Both the position numbers and the translations under genes were made by a program. Positions 1-8,998 of a stretch of 53,344 nucleotides of DNA are shown here, in pieces. The notes under the pieces are model-generated. The model had not been told where the DNA came from. It was given only the letters and a program-made list of their open reading frames with translations, and searched no databases. Position 1 is the first letter of the stretch, and the number at the start of each line of letters is the position of its first letter. Source of the stretch: Nitrospira sp. (GTDB lineage Bacteria > Nitrospirota > Nitrospiria > Nitrospirales > Nitrospiraceae); NCBI GenBank assembly GCA_029881435.1, contig JAOUMR010000012.1:1-53344 (forward strand), given 5' to 3'.

Positions 1-1
1 T

Positions 2-301
2 GAACTAGAGATTACGGACCTGAACAGCATCTATCTGGATCAAGGGAAGCTGAACGTCGAAGTCATGGGTCGTGGCTACGCCTGGCTGGACACTGGTACC
101 CATGAGTCGCTACTTGATGCCAGCCAGTTCATTGCCACTCTAGAAAACCGTCAAGGCTTAAAGGTAGCATGTCCTGAAGAAATCGCCTTCAGGCAACAGT
201 GGATCGATACTGCCCAACTAGAAAAGCTCGCACGGCCATTGACCAAAAACGGTTATGGGCAATACCTGCTACAGGTGCTTAAAGAAACACTACTCAGATA
301 G
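2..301 (+). CDS. rmlA: Glucose-1-phosphate thymidylyltransferase, C-terminal part (RmlA)
   Basis: This is the last 99 residues of a dTDP-glucose pyrophosphorylase, which makes dTDP-glucose from glucose-1-phosphate and dTTP as the first step to dTDP-L-rhamnose. The start lies outside the window. The diagnostic C-terminal motif is visible: a short beta-strand stretch, then [20 protein letters not shown] (the WLDTGTH motif), then CPEEIAF and a helical tail ending [15 protein letters not shown]. It opens the polysaccharide cluster, so rhamnose or another dTDP-6-deoxysugar is probably part of the glycan. The remaining rml genes are not present as intact genes in the window; only a possible rmlC scrap follows directly. 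Confidence 0.93.
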   Translation, partial: ELEITDLNSIYLDQGKLNVEVMGRGYAWLDTGTHESLLDASQFIATLENRQGLKVACPEEIAFRQQWIDTAQLEKLARPLTKNGYGQYLLQVLKETLLR

Positions 302-330
302 AACCAATTTTCCGTTATCTATCACGTTTT

Positions 331-468
331 CCTGTTCGAGCCAGAGTGCTCGGTGATGAGCGCGGGTTCTTATGTGAGGGCTTAAATCAGGATGAGGGTA
401 ACCAAGCGGCATCATTAGCGTGTTGGGCGGAGTGGTTCCCTTTCACCATCTCCAAGAGAGTGCAATAG
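331..468 (+). pseudogene. Probable rmlC (dTDP-4-dehydrorhamnose 3,5-epimerase) remnant
   Basis: The 170 bp after rmlA holds an open frame that reads PVRARVLGDERGFLCEGLNQ and then unrelated sequence to a TAG at 466. RmlC proteins carry a very similar N-terminal block (P-x-V-[FY]-GDERGFF-x-E-x-[FY]-NQ). About 20 codons therefore look like the start of an rmlC gene whose remainder has been lost, in the place where rmlC often follows rmlA. The match is short and was made from memory of the family, so the call is tentative. Confidence 0.4.
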
Positions 469-471
469 AAC

Positions 472-2844
472 ATGGGCGATAGAGTGGTCATCGGTTGGAA
501 AGTCGCCTCGCTAGACTCCAACATTGCCTCGGTCCGTTATCGTGCAATCTTGCCGAGTATGCTTTTGAAATCGCTTGCCATCCGATCTAGATGGTTTTCT
601 CGCCCGTTGATAAAGAATCTCGAGGGCATTGACGTACTTGTTATTGTCAAGAGCTTAACAGAGGAAGATGTTTTTCTTGCAGAGCAAGCAGCAGAGCGAG
701 GCGTTCCAGTTATTTTAGATTTATGTGACAACATTTTTGTGCCTGGCTATCTGGGCCGTGGCCAGGTGTCTCCAGCCGACAATTTTATGGCGATGGTGAA
801 ACACGCAACTGCCATCGTTGCTTCCACAGAGACGCTTGCAGCGGAAATCACTCGCAGTATTGGCGAGCACCCTCGGGTTTTCGTGGTTCCTGATGGTCTC
901 ATGCCGCTGGGGCAGGAGTGCGGCAATAGGTCGTTTCGTTGGGAAAAGTTTTGTGAAAGGAGTAGACGCGTTGTGGCAGGCCTTCGTCCTGGCCGGGTGG
1001 TCCACAAAGTAGCTCAGTTGCTTCCTGGTCCATTGGGCAAGAGTTTAATGCACCAGGAAGCAAGAAGGCAGATTAAGACCAGTCTAATCAAGTTCGTCTA
1101 TAAACGTCTTAATAGACTAAGTCAGAGAAATCGTGCCGTCGAGCGTCCTCATGAGATGCCATTGCCCAAAGTCACTGCATTAGGGGCGTTGCCAGCTAAA
1201 CGTATCTTATGGTTTGGAAATCACGGGGCTCCGTACTCTAATTTTGGCATGCTGGAGTTACTCACCATTCGCGATGTGCTGGAACGTATCGCAGTGGAAA
1301 TGCCAGTTGAGTTATGGGTGGTGAGCAACAACCGCACAAAATACAATAGTGAGATTGCCCCCCTGGCAATTCCCTCACACTATGTTGAATGGTCCCCTCA
1401 TGCCATGAAGACGGCGTTTTCCCTTGCGGATGTGGTGGTGTTGCCGAGTACGTGTGACCCTTTTAGTATCTGCAAGTCCGCGAACAGGGCTGTCTTAGCC
1501 CTGAGTAACAAGGTTCCCGTTGTGGCAACTGGCACACCTGCTTTGGCCCCGTTGTCGGATTGTATAGAAACGAATGATTTTTATACAGGGATAAAGCGTT
1601 ATCTAACTGAATCCGACCATGTTCGCTCTCACTTGCGCTTGGCAGCCAATTTCATCGAAGCTAATTTTGGTAAAGAAGTGATCACTGCCAAGTGGATGGA
1701 AGTACTGAGCTACGCGCGCAAGCAAGTCGTGTCAGTACCTGCGAATGATTTTCAGATAATTGTCTGTCTACACCTCGTTCAGGACCTTGATCTCGCGCTG
1801 CCCGTTCTGGCGCAGTTATTGCGGAAAGGTATTCGTTTTCAGGTTTGGCTAAGCACTTCGCTTAGGCAAAAGTCGTTGCGGGTAGGTGAGGCTTTGCAGC
1901 AAATGGGATGCGAGTGGCAGGTACTACCAGATTCTTATCCAGAGTCTCACAGTTTTCATTTTCCCGCTTCTGTCAAGGCGGTGCTAGCCGTTGCGGAAAC
2001 TAACCTAGGGCCCCATCGGTTCACGCACGAGATCTTGCGACGCGCAAATAGGGCAGGTGTGGTCACTTTTTGCATGCAGCACGGTTTTGAAAATGTGGGG
2101 CTGACATATACTGATGATGTGCATGCGATCGAAAAAGTTACATTTGCCGCGAAGCACATCTTTGTCTGGGGCTCCTTAGACGCCTTGCATCCTCAGTGCG
2201 CAAGTCAAACAGTCTCGCGATGTATCTCGGTTGGTTGTCCTAAGCCGGCATGGCAGCCTCCGGCTCCTGAGTTGGATGACCTACTTCCCAGAAACCGCAA
2301 GATCATTGGTGTATTTGAGAACCTGCACTGGCACCGGTACAGTGCGGGATACCGGGAGTTCTTTTTGGAAAGCATTCGCGGGCTGGCGGACGAATTTCCG
2401 GAATATGTATTCTTGATTAAACCGCATCATGCGGGTATGTGGCTCACTTCGAGGTATAAAGGAGAACGGCCACATGGGGCGAACATTGTGATTGCCAATC
2501 CTGATAAGGCTCCCTGGGAGCGTTTTACGGCAGGGCAGTTGCTCGGCCGTCTTGATGGGGTGATTACGACACCATCTACCGTAGCTTTAGATGCAGCAAG
2601 AGCGAATGTGCCAGTCACAGTCATTGGGTACGATCTTGATGTCAGTTATTATGCTCCACTCACGGTTGTTTCAACAATTGATCAGCTTCGCGAGTTTGTG
2701 CAGTCGATAAATGAAAAATTAGATAGCGCGGATCTTATAAAGTTATCACGTTTGTTTGTGGAAAGACGTGTATTGAATGGCGATGCTGCGCAACGGATTG
2801 TGGCAGATCTTGTTAGGACGATTGACCTTCAGGAGGTCAATTAA
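472..2844 (+). CDS. Two-domain glycosyltransferase (GT4-like plus CDP-glycerol-transferase-like)
   Basis: A 790-residue protein with two glycosyltransferase-type halves. Residues about 1-420 look like a GT-B retaining glycosyltransferase: a nucleotide-sugar-binding Rossmann half ends in ADVVVLPSTCDPFSICKSA (about residue 319), the place of the usual E-x7-E region. Residues about 425-780 resemble the CDP-glycerol glycerophosphotransferase/capsule transferase fold, with FCMQHGFENVG (about 534), LIKPHHAG (about 650) and a late ITTPSTVALDA loop (about 698). The protein is soluble, with no signal peptide or membrane segment, so it probably acts on the cytoplasmic face on a lipid-linked glycan. Sugar donor and linkage cannot be read from sequence. 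The ATG follows 3 bp after the rmlC-like remnant stop. Confidence 0.72.
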   Translation: MGDRVVIGWKVASLDSNIASVRYRAILPSMLLKSLAIRSRWFSRPLIKNLEGIDVLVIVKSLTEEDVFLAEQAAERGVPVILDLCDNIFVPGYLGRGQVSPADNFMAMVKHATAIVASTETLAAEITRSIGEHPRVFVVPDGLMPLGQECGNRSFRWEKFCERSRRVVAGLRPGRVVHKVAQLLPGPLGKSLMHQEARRQIKTSLIKFVYKRLNRLSQRNRAVERPHEMPLPKVTALGALPAKRILWFGNHGAPYSNFGMLELLTIRDVLERIAVEMPVELWVVSNNRTKYNSEIAPLAIPSHYVEWSPHAMKTAFSLADVVVLPSTCDPFSICKSANRAVLALSNKVPVVATGTPALAPLSDCIETNDFYTGIKRYLTESDHVRSHLRLAANFIEANFGKEVITAKWMEVLSYARKQVVSVPANDFQIIVCLHLVQDLDLALPVLAQLLRKGIRFQVWLSTSLRQKSLRVGEALQQMGCEWQVLPDSYPESHSFHFPASVKAVLAVAETNLGPHRFTHEILRRANRAGVVTFCMQHGFENVGLTYTDDVHAIEKVTFAAKHIFVWGSLDALHPQCASQTVSRCISVGCPKPAWQPPAPELDDLLPRNRKIIGVFENLHWHRYSAGYREFFLESIRGLADEFPEYVFLIKPHHAGMWLTSRYKGERPHGANIVIANPDKAPWERFTAGQLLGRLDGVITTPSTVALDAARANVPVTVIGYDLDVSYYAPLTVVSTIDQLREFVQSINEKLDSADLIKLSRLFVERRVLNGDAAQRIVADLVRTIDLQEVN

Positions 2845-2909
2845 CTGGTCGTATTCAGCCGATCTCTTGCGTGTTGGGGAAGGGAATTGCTGTGGATCAC
2901 AATGGAGTG

Positions 2910-3824
2910 ATGCGAGTATTTGTTGGTGCTGATCGCTCACAACAGTTGGCGATCAACGTCCTGAAGTATTCGATTCAACGTCACACTGCGGCACCAATTG
3001 AAGTGATCCCGATGATTGATCTGCCCGTTCCTGTGCCAAAAAATCCACGTAACAGCCAGCGCACTGGTTTTTCCTACAGCCGCTTTTGCATCCCCAAATT
3101 GGCAGGCTATTCTGGCCGAGCGATTTACATGGACGCCGACATGCAGGTTTTTAAGGATATTGTGGAATTGTGGGAACTTCCATTCAATGGAGCGAAAGTG
3201 CTAGTGCAGCAAGATGTTAAATATCTCGATGTCAGTATGGCTAAGAATAATGCGCCAAAGACGCGCATCAAGCAGTGCGCAGTGATGTTACTCGATTGTA
3301 GTCGGCTGGACTGGGACATTAACACTATTGTCAATGACCTAGACGAGGGACGGTACTCTTACGAGCAGTTGATGTACGAATTGTGCATCCTCAAAGAAGA
3401 CGAGGTGGGCTACGCTGTGCCATTTGAGTGGAACAGTCTTGAGTATTATGACGAGAATACCAGGTTAATTCATTACACCGATATGGGGACCCAGCCGTGG
3501 GTCTCCGTAAACAATCCCAATGGGCACCTTTGGTTCGCAGAAGTGCGCAAGATGCTCGGCAATGGCAGTCTCGATTGGGGGATGCTCGAAGCTGAAGTGC
3601 GACTGGAGTATTTTCGCCCGTCGCTTCTATACGAAATCCGTTATGGTCATCTCGTTCCAAAGTTTCTCTATCCGCTGTTCAATCACACGAATACAATTCT
3701 TGACAAGCTTAAAGGCTACGTTCCGCATAAAGCGGTTTACGATGCCAAGCGTCTGCGCGCCAAAGCAATTAAATCATATGAGCATACCGTGCAGCCACAA
3801 TCATCTGTGACAGGCTCGCAATGA
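2910..3824 (+). CDS. GT8-like glycosyltransferase, copy 1
   Basis: A 304-residue putative glycosyltransferase starting MRVFVGADRSQQ. It has a GT-A-like layout: an N-terminal nucleotide-binding strand, FSYSRFCIPKLAGYSGRAIYM followed by the DxD-type metal site in YMDADMQVF, then EWNSLEYYD and an IHYTD-x-GTQPW block. The ATG at 2910 is preferred over upstream possibilities because it directly begins the conserved strand and has GGAG a few bases upstream. The protein shares its whole layout with the one at 10453-11355, so the two are paralogues. Donor and acceptor are unknown. It sits between two other transferase genes, and its stop overlaps the next start (ATGA). Confidence 0.75.
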   Translation: MRVFVGADRSQQLAINVLKYSIQRHTAAPIEVIPMIDLPVPVPKNPRNSQRTGFSYSRFCIPKLAGYSGRAIYMDADMQVFKDIVELWELPFNGAKVLVQQDVKYLDVSMAKNNAPKTRIKQCAVMLLDCSRLDWDINTIVNDLDEGRYSYEQLMYELCILKEDEVGYAVPFEWNSLEYYDENTRLIHYTDMGTQPWVSVNNPNGHLWFAEVRKMLGNGSLDWGMLEAEVRLEYFRPSLLYEIRYGHLVPKFLYPLFNHTNTILDKLKGYVPHKAVYDAKRLRAKAIKSYEHTVQPQSSVTGSQ

Positions 3825-5041
3825 GCGTATTGAATATTGGATGGCATGGGTTACGTCGACTGCGGACACTCTGGCGATCCCCCAAAACAATGGCAGGAAC
3901 ATCTCACACCCAAGGTGGCAGAGATGCACCCATGAGACTGTTGGTTGTGGCCAATGCGCTCATTCCTACCGTGCAATTGTCATTGCTAATGCCCCTGGCA
4001 AAACACATCTCTAGCGGAAAATGTTTCGTTGATATCCTAACCGAACAGCAGTTGAAAAAACAGTTTGGAGCTTCTCTGAGATCTGCCGGGGCGGCGTCAT
4101 CGATCGAGAAGCGCTGGCGGGCCATTCGTCCGACGCACATAATCTTTTGTCGTTACAGCGGACCACATGCGGCCATGATGCTTGCTCTCGCTAAGGCCAG
4201 CGCGGTTCCTTCGATTTACTGTATAGATGATGATCTTTTAAACGTGCCACAAGAGTTGGGGCCGGAGAAGTTTGCATTTCACACTGATCCCTTGCGTCTG
4301 CAAGCGGTACGCTATCTGCTTGGAAACGCCGACTTGGTCTACTGTTCAAATGCCAGACTCGAACAAAGGCTGCGCGAAAACAATATCGCCGGACACCTAC
4401 ATGTCGGACAGATATTCTGTGCTGGTGAAATTATCTCTCCCGCCGAACTGCGGCCGATCCGAACTGTCGGATATATGGGCTTTGATCACGCCCACGATTT
4501 TGAAATCGCATTACCTGGATTGATCAAGGTGCTGCGGCGGTTTCCAGATGTACAGTTTGAGCTATTCGGCAAGATTTCAAAGCCCGCAGTGCTCGACGAG
4601 TTCGGCGACCGTATCGTGGTATTGCCGGTGGTCCCGGACTACGGAGAATTTTTGAAAGCTTTGGCAGTTCGACGTTGGGATGTTGGAATTTGTCCGCTGG
4701 CACCTATCGATTTTAATCGGGTAAAAAATATCAATAAATGGATCGAGTACACCGCAGTCGGAACGGCGGTTGTGGCTACGAAGGGTATGGTCTACGATGA
4801 ATGCTGTGCACATGGCTGTGGGCTGCTCGTTGGCCCTTCCGAATGGGAAGGTGCGCTGACAGCTCTGGTGGCAGATCCGCAGCGTCGTTTTCAGCAGGTA
4901 CAGACAGCGCAGCGCAGCTTCGTCATAAATTACTCCATTGAACGTTTGCGTGATCAGGTGCTTAGGATGCTCACACAGGCAAAGATAGTTTCGGAAAGTG
5001 GAAAGCGATGCGCCGTTCTGCCTACTGAAAGTGTTTCCTAG
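3821..5041 (+). CDS. Glycosyltransferase, GT4-like
   Basis: A 406-residue protein whose start overlaps the preceding stop by 4 bp (ATGA), indicating translational coupling. After a basic, poorly conserved leader of about 37 residues the fold begins at MRLLVVANALIP, which could be an alternative start. NADLVYCSNARLEQRLREN and GYMGFDHAHDFE are typical of the hinge and second Rossmann half of GT-B glycosyltransferases, and NKWIEYTAVGTAVVAT with a following GLLVGPSEWEGAL matches the donor-binding end. It likely adds one sugar to the growing O-chain in the cytoplasm. Specificity is not deducible. Confidence 0.72.
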   Translation: MSVLNIGWHGLRRLRTLWRSPKTMAGTSHTQGGRDAPMRLLVVANALIPTVQLSLLMPLAKHISSGKCFVDILTEQQLKKQFGASLRSAGAASSIEKRWRAIRPTHIIFCRYSGPHAAMMLALAKASAVPSIYCIDDDLLNVPQELGPEKFAFHTDPLRLQAVRYLLGNADLVYCSNARLEQRLRENNIAGHLHVGQIFCAGEIISPAELRPIRTVGYMGFDHAHDFEIALPGLIKVLRRFPDVQFELFGKISKPAVLDEFGDRIVVLPVVPDYGEFLKALAVRRWDVGICPLAPIDFNRVKNINKWIEYTAVGTAVVATKGMVYDECCAHGCGLLVGPSEWEGALTALVADPQRRFQQVQTAQRSFVINYSIERLRDQVLRMLTQAKIVSESGKRCAVLPTESVS

Positions 5042-5153
5042 CCGTCATCTTTCTGATGTCTATCATTTGTTTAACAGTTTCAGGCTCTGCACTGCTAAAG
5101 CGCCTGCAGCTTTCTGCCCAGACCGTCGAGGGCCGCCACAGCCGGAGATTGTT

Positions 5154-5900
5154 ATGACTATTAATATTCCTGAGCATTTGGCAAAGGGCCATGGCGTGGC
5201 CAAAGATGGAAAGTCATTCTCGGAGAGCGCGCAAGAAATTGGCAACAACTGGGTGAAAAGATTTGAGGTCTATGGCGGTCTAACCGAGAATGTAAGTATT
5301 CTAGACATTGGATGTGGTCCAGGTCGTATGGCAATTGCAATAGGTGAAAGATTTGGATGGAAGAATCAATATTTCGGGTTTGACATTAAGACTGCGGATA
5401 TCGATTTTGCGCAGAACTTCATTACTGCGAAGTACGAAAAATTTAAGTTTTCCAAGCTGGATATACGCAACCCACTGTATAACCCTCACGGAACCGTCGA
5501 GCCTTTTGCGGTGAAATTCCCGTGCGAAGATGAAAGTTTCGACTTCTGTTTTGCTACATCGGTTTTTACCCATCTCTATGCGGGTACTGTGGCGCTTTAT
5601 ATTGCAGAGGCTGCGAGATGTTTAAGGCAAAAAGGAATTTTCTTCTTTACCATGTTTGCTCTGCTAGGGAAGAAGGTAGAGGGTAACGCGCGATTTAGTT
5701 TTCATCTTGGACCAGATTCAACAACATTTATTACCGATAATAAAGTAGCGGAAGAGGCCGTCGGTTTTAACCTGGGATACATAGTTAATCTTTTGAAAGC
5801 CGCAGGATTTGACAATATCAAGCATTACCCCGGTGGATGGACGGGCAATGCGAGCGCCATTGCTGGACAGGATATTGTGATATGCGAAAAAGTCATATAG
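5154..5900 (+). CDS. Class I SAM-dependent methyltransferase
   Basis: A 248-residue methyltransferase. SAM-binding motif I is SILDIGCGPGRMAIAIGERF, an acidic motif II residue follows in YFGFDIK, and the post-motif FDFCFATSVFTHLYAG is typical of the Methyltransf_11/25 group. The frame is open further upstream, but ATG 5154 is chosen because GGAG lies about 8 bp before it and the upstream translation is low-complexity and overlaps the previous gene. Position within the glycan cluster suggests that it methylates a sugar of the O-polysaccharide, perhaps as a capping step. Substrate unproven. Confidence 0.78.
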   Translation: MTINIPEHLAKGHGVAKDGKSFSESAQEIGNNWVKRFEVYGGLTENVSILDIGCGPGRMAIAIGERFGWKNQYFGFDIKTADIDFAQNFITAKYEKFKFSKLDIRNPLYNPHGTVEPFAVKFPCEDESFDFCFATSVFTHLYAGTVALYIAEAARCLRQKGIFFFTMFALLGKKVEGNARFSFHLGPDSTTFITDNKVAEEAVGFNLGYIVNLLKAAGFDNIKHYPGGWTGNASAIAGQDIVICEKVI

Positions 5901-5973
5901 TTTTGATAATTATGCGAAGCAGATATGCCGAATGTATAAATGAATTGTCGCCTGGGTTGCGAGGTTCACTTTA

Positions 5974-6900
5974 ATGAGAATTAGCATGAAAGCATTTCTG
6001 AGAAATCTAGTTGCGGAAAGGCAGCCATCGCCATCTTCGGATGTCTCGTCTGCGTCGCCGAGGATAGAGCATGAGGCATCTTCGCTTCCTTTTAGAGGGT
6101 TCGATGTGGATCGCGTCAACTCGGGGTTTGTGGAATTCCTGAGCGATGATGATCTTGCGCGACTTAACGAGATGCTTCCTTGGAAATGCTTTACGGCGGA
6201 TTCCGTAGGCAGGCGATTTGGAAACTCTGCGTGGAAGGGTAAAAGAGATACGCCACAACAAATACCTGATCAGCGAATAGTACAAATGAATACATTGTTC
6301 AATTTAAAGAATAGGTCAGTTCTTGAGGTGGGCTGTTTTGAGGGCATCCATACGATCGGCATTGCTCAATGTGGTGCCAAAGTTTATGCGATCGATTCTC
6401 GGGTTGAAAACGTTGTCAAGACCATCGTGCGGACCTCGATGTTCGGTTACACGCCTCAGGTTTTTGTCTGTAATCTGGAAGAAGACTCTGATGTTGCTAG
6501 GCTGCCGGTGGTGGATTTTGTTCACCATGTGGGAGTTCTTTATCATCTAAAAGATCCAGTGTCGCATCTGTTGAAGCTTGCAAATATCGCCAAGGATGGC
6601 CTGCTTCTTGATACCCATTATGCCTCGAGTGAAATGGTGAATTCCTGCTATGCCGTGAATGGCAAGGAGTACCGATACTTTGGCTATCGAGAGAAAGGTC
6701 GAAATGAGGTGTTCTCTGGCATGTATGACCATGCCAAATGGTTATTACTCGATGATATCAAAGAACTTCTTGGGCAAATCGGATTCTCAGATATCAGGAT
6801 CTCTAAAGACTTTCAGCAAAGAAACGGACCGCGAGTAACGTTGTTTGCGGCTCGTCCTTCGATAATTATAGCGAAAAACAAACTGAATGATGACATTTAG
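5974..6900 (+). CDS. Class I SAM-dependent methyltransferase (CmoB/DUF1698-like)
   Basis: A 308-residue protein with a variable first 100 residues and a methyltransferase domain after it. Motif I is SVLEVGCFEGIHTIGIAQCG, followed by the acidic YAIDSR, and VDFVHHVGVLYHLKDP matches the block found in the CmoB-like/DUF1698 methyltransferases. GAGG lies about 9 bp before the ATG. These proteins often appear in O-antigen and capsule clusters. An O-methyltransferase for a sugar or phosphate terminus is the likely role, but a tRNA-type role is not excluded. It is immediately upstream of the exporter genes, which is a common position for chain-modifying enzymes. Confidence 0.72.
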   Translation: MRISMKAFLRNLVAERQPSPSSDVSSASPRIEHEASSLPFRGFDVDRVNSGFVEFLSDDDLARLNEMLPWKCFTADSVGRRFGNSAWKGKRDTPQQIPDQRIVQMNTLFNLKNRSVLEVGCFEGIHTIGIAQCGAKVYAIDSRVENVVKTIVRTSMFGYTPQVFVCNLEEDSDVARLPVVDFVHHVGVLYHLKDPVSHLLKLANIAKDGLLLDTHYASSEMVNSCYAVNGKEYRYFGYREKGRNEVFSGMYDHAKWLLLDDIKELLGQIGFSDIRISKDFQQRNGPRVTLFAARPSIIIAKNKLNDDI

Positions 6901-6936
6901 GGAAGATCTGCCCTATGTGGCTAAAGCACAGCATTA

Positions 6937-7746
6937 ATGCCTCGAATACCTCGGACGTTGTTCATAGAGAATATTCGCTTAGCCTGGGATCTAGCCCGCC
7001 GCGATCTTAGCGCTAAGTATCGCCGCTCAGCCATGGGGTGGGTGTGGCTAATACTGACGCCACTCTGCCTGCTCGGCATCTATTCCTTGGTGTTTGGCCA
7101 CTTTTTTGGCATTGAATGGAAGATACCTCATCTGGGAGGCGCCGTAGGTGTAGGCTTCGCTCTGCCTTTTTTTGTGGGTTTATCGGTCTATCTTGTTTTG
7201 TCCGACGTTGTTAATTCTTCAACGGTGTTATTTGCGAGTAAGCGAACATATGTAGTTAAGTCTCCGTTTCCGTTGTGGGTCATATGGCTTGCAAATTTAT
7301 TGCGTGCCGCCGTACATGCTGGCGTGGCCCTGTTCCTAGTATTAGCCCTCGCTTTGCTTCAGCAACGGTTGACGTTCTTCGGTTTGTGCTGGATGGCCAT
7401 AGGGCTAGTTTGTTGCGGCGTGTTTGTCAGTGGTCTTTCGCTGTTATTAGCAGCTCTTGGGCCATTTGTTGGAGATGTCTCAGAGGCGTTCCGCCTGCTC
7501 CTGCGGGTTCTGTTCTATGCAACGCCGATCACCTACCCAATGACGTTAGTTCCGCAACCCTACCATGATTGGATGTGGCTTAATCCGCTAACCAGCATGG
7601 TCGAGTTGCTGCGTGAGCCGATTGTGTTTGGCCAGATGTTGCCGTTGTATGTATATGGGATTGTTTTCGCATCTTCGCTGTTGTTGTTTGGTATAGCACT
7701 GTGGGTATTCCAGCAGGTCAAAGGGGTGATATCCGATGTCGTCTAA
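6937..7746 (+). CDS. wzm: O-polysaccharide ABC transporter permease (Wzm)
   Basis: A 269-residue integral membrane protein of the ABC2_membrane family. It has an N-terminal amphipathic stretch (LAWDLARRDLSAKYRRSAMG) and six hydrophobic segments, with GWVWLILTPLCLLGIYSLVF first and a last one just before the C-terminus. FYATPITYPMTLVP is a typical Wzm/TagG segment. It forms the membrane channel that moves lipid-linked polysaccharide to the periplasm, with the ATPase encoded next (11-bp overlap). Its presence together with the absence of wzx/wzy points to ABC-dependent O-chain export. Confidence 0.92.
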   Translation: MPRIPRTLFIENIRLAWDLARRDLSAKYRRSAMGWVWLILTPLCLLGIYSLVFGHFFGIEWKIPHLGGAVGVGFALPFFVGLSVYLVLSDVVNSSTVLFASKRTYVVKSPFPLWVIWLANLLRAAVHAGVALFLVLALALLQQRLTFFGLCWMAIGLVCCGVFVSGLSLLLAALGPFVGDVSEAFRLLLRVLFYATPITYPMTLVPQPYHDWMWLNPLTSMVELLREPIVFGQMLPLYVYGIVFASSLLLFGIALWVFQQVKGVISDVV

Positions 7747-8941
7747 TCTACTCTTGCGAGCAACTGGGCTCAGCAAGGTTTATTCTGGGTCGACACACCC
7801 ACTTGCAACGCTGTGCCACGCGCTGTTTGGTATTGCAGCGGATGCTGCTGACGAGTATCCGGTGCTTGATAACATTACCCTGGACATTCGACGCGGTGAA
7901 ACTGTGGGTATTATGGGGCGCAACGGCGCCGGCAAGACGACGCTTCTTGGCATACTCGGCGACGTCATCCAACCGACCAAAGGTACAGTGGAGCGCTTTG
8001 GACGAATTGCCACACTGCTTGGCCTCACCGCCGGCTTCAATCCTAACTTCACTGGCCGCGAGAATGCCTACCTCTTTTGCAGTATTCAGGGTCTGAGTCG
8101 TCGGCAGACCGACGACCGCATTGCCAACATTGAGACCTTTGCCGACTTAGGGCGCTATTTCGAATTACCCCTGCGAACGTATTCTTCAGGTATGCAGTCG
8201 CGCTTGGCATTTGCCTGTGCAGTTCATGTCTCAGCTGATTTGATTATCATCGACGAAACGTTGGCGGTGGGAGACGCGAATTTTCGCATGAAGTGTTATG
8301 ACCGTATCCGCCAGATGAAGCAGGAGGGGCAAAGCTTCCTGCTCGTGAGCCACAATCAGAATCTACTGGCTAACTTTTGCACCCGTGGCATTGTGCTCGA
8401 GGGTGGGAAGAAAGTGTTTGATGGTATTACTTCAGAAGCGGTAGAGGTCTACAAACGTATCCGAACCGAGGCAATGGGGGATACGGACTTGAAAGGTAAG
8501 GTGCTCAAGTTAGTGTCGGATAAGAGTGCACTAGACCATGATGTCGTGCTAGAGGGATTTTGCCTTACAGAGCGAGATGTCGATGGTGAGTCATTTGGTG
8601 TGGTTCAGGCTCAATTGGCCGTTCGCCGGGGCATGGAGCATATATCGATGAATTTCGGAATATCTAATCACCATGGCATCGTGGTTTGTGCATGGGATGG
8701 TGCACGAGCAGGTATGATAGTTCGTCAATTGAAGGCGGGCGACAGACATAATGTCGAAATGATGTTTAGGAAACGGCTATTGCCTGGTCGCTATTTCGTA
8801 AGTTGCATCATTCACGAGCTTGTCGGTGACGTAACCAAGCCACAAAGCATCTATCAGAACTTCCTTTCTTTCGAGATTAGTGGCAGTGATGTAATGAGCG
8901 GCATTGCGGATCTCGAGATGAGCATCGCAATGCTTGAATAG
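7736..8941 (+). CDS. wzt: O-polysaccharide ABC transporter ATP-binding protein (Wzt)
   Basis: A 401-residue ATPase. The nucleotide-binding domain (about residues 5-240) has Walker A GRNGAGKTTLLG, signature YSSGMQSRLAFAC and Walker B LIIIDETLAVGD with the switch His in LLVSHNQNLL. A further 150 residues form a C-terminal beta-rich domain of the Wzt_C kind. In known Wzt proteins that domain binds the modified non-reducing end of the O-chain and so couples export to chain termination. The flanking methyltransferases are plausible makers of that terminal mark. The start overlaps the end of wzm by 11 bp. Confidence 0.93.
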   Translation: MSSNLLLRATGLSKVYSGSTHPLATLCHALFGIAADAADEYPVLDNITLDIRRGETVGIMGRNGAGKTTLLGILGDVIQPTKGTVERFGRIATLLGLTAGFNPNFTGRENAYLFCSIQGLSRRQTDDRIANIETFADLGRYFELPLRTYSSGMQSRLAFACAVHVSADLIIIDETLAVGDANFRMKCYDRIRQMKQEGQSFLLVSHNQNLLANFCTRGIVLEGGKKVFDGITSEAVEVYKRIRTEAMGDTDLKGKVLKLVSDKSALDHDVVLEGFCLTERDVDGESFGVVQAQLAVRRGMEHISMNFGISNHHGIVVCAWDGARAGMIVRQLKAGDRHNVEMMFRKRLLPGRYFVSCIIHELVGDVTKPQSIYQNFLSFEISGSDVMSGIADLEMSIAMLE

Positions 8942-8998
8942 CAGGTGAAGCATTAAATATGCGACTCTTGGTGTCTTACTTGGAGCAGTGACAAACGA

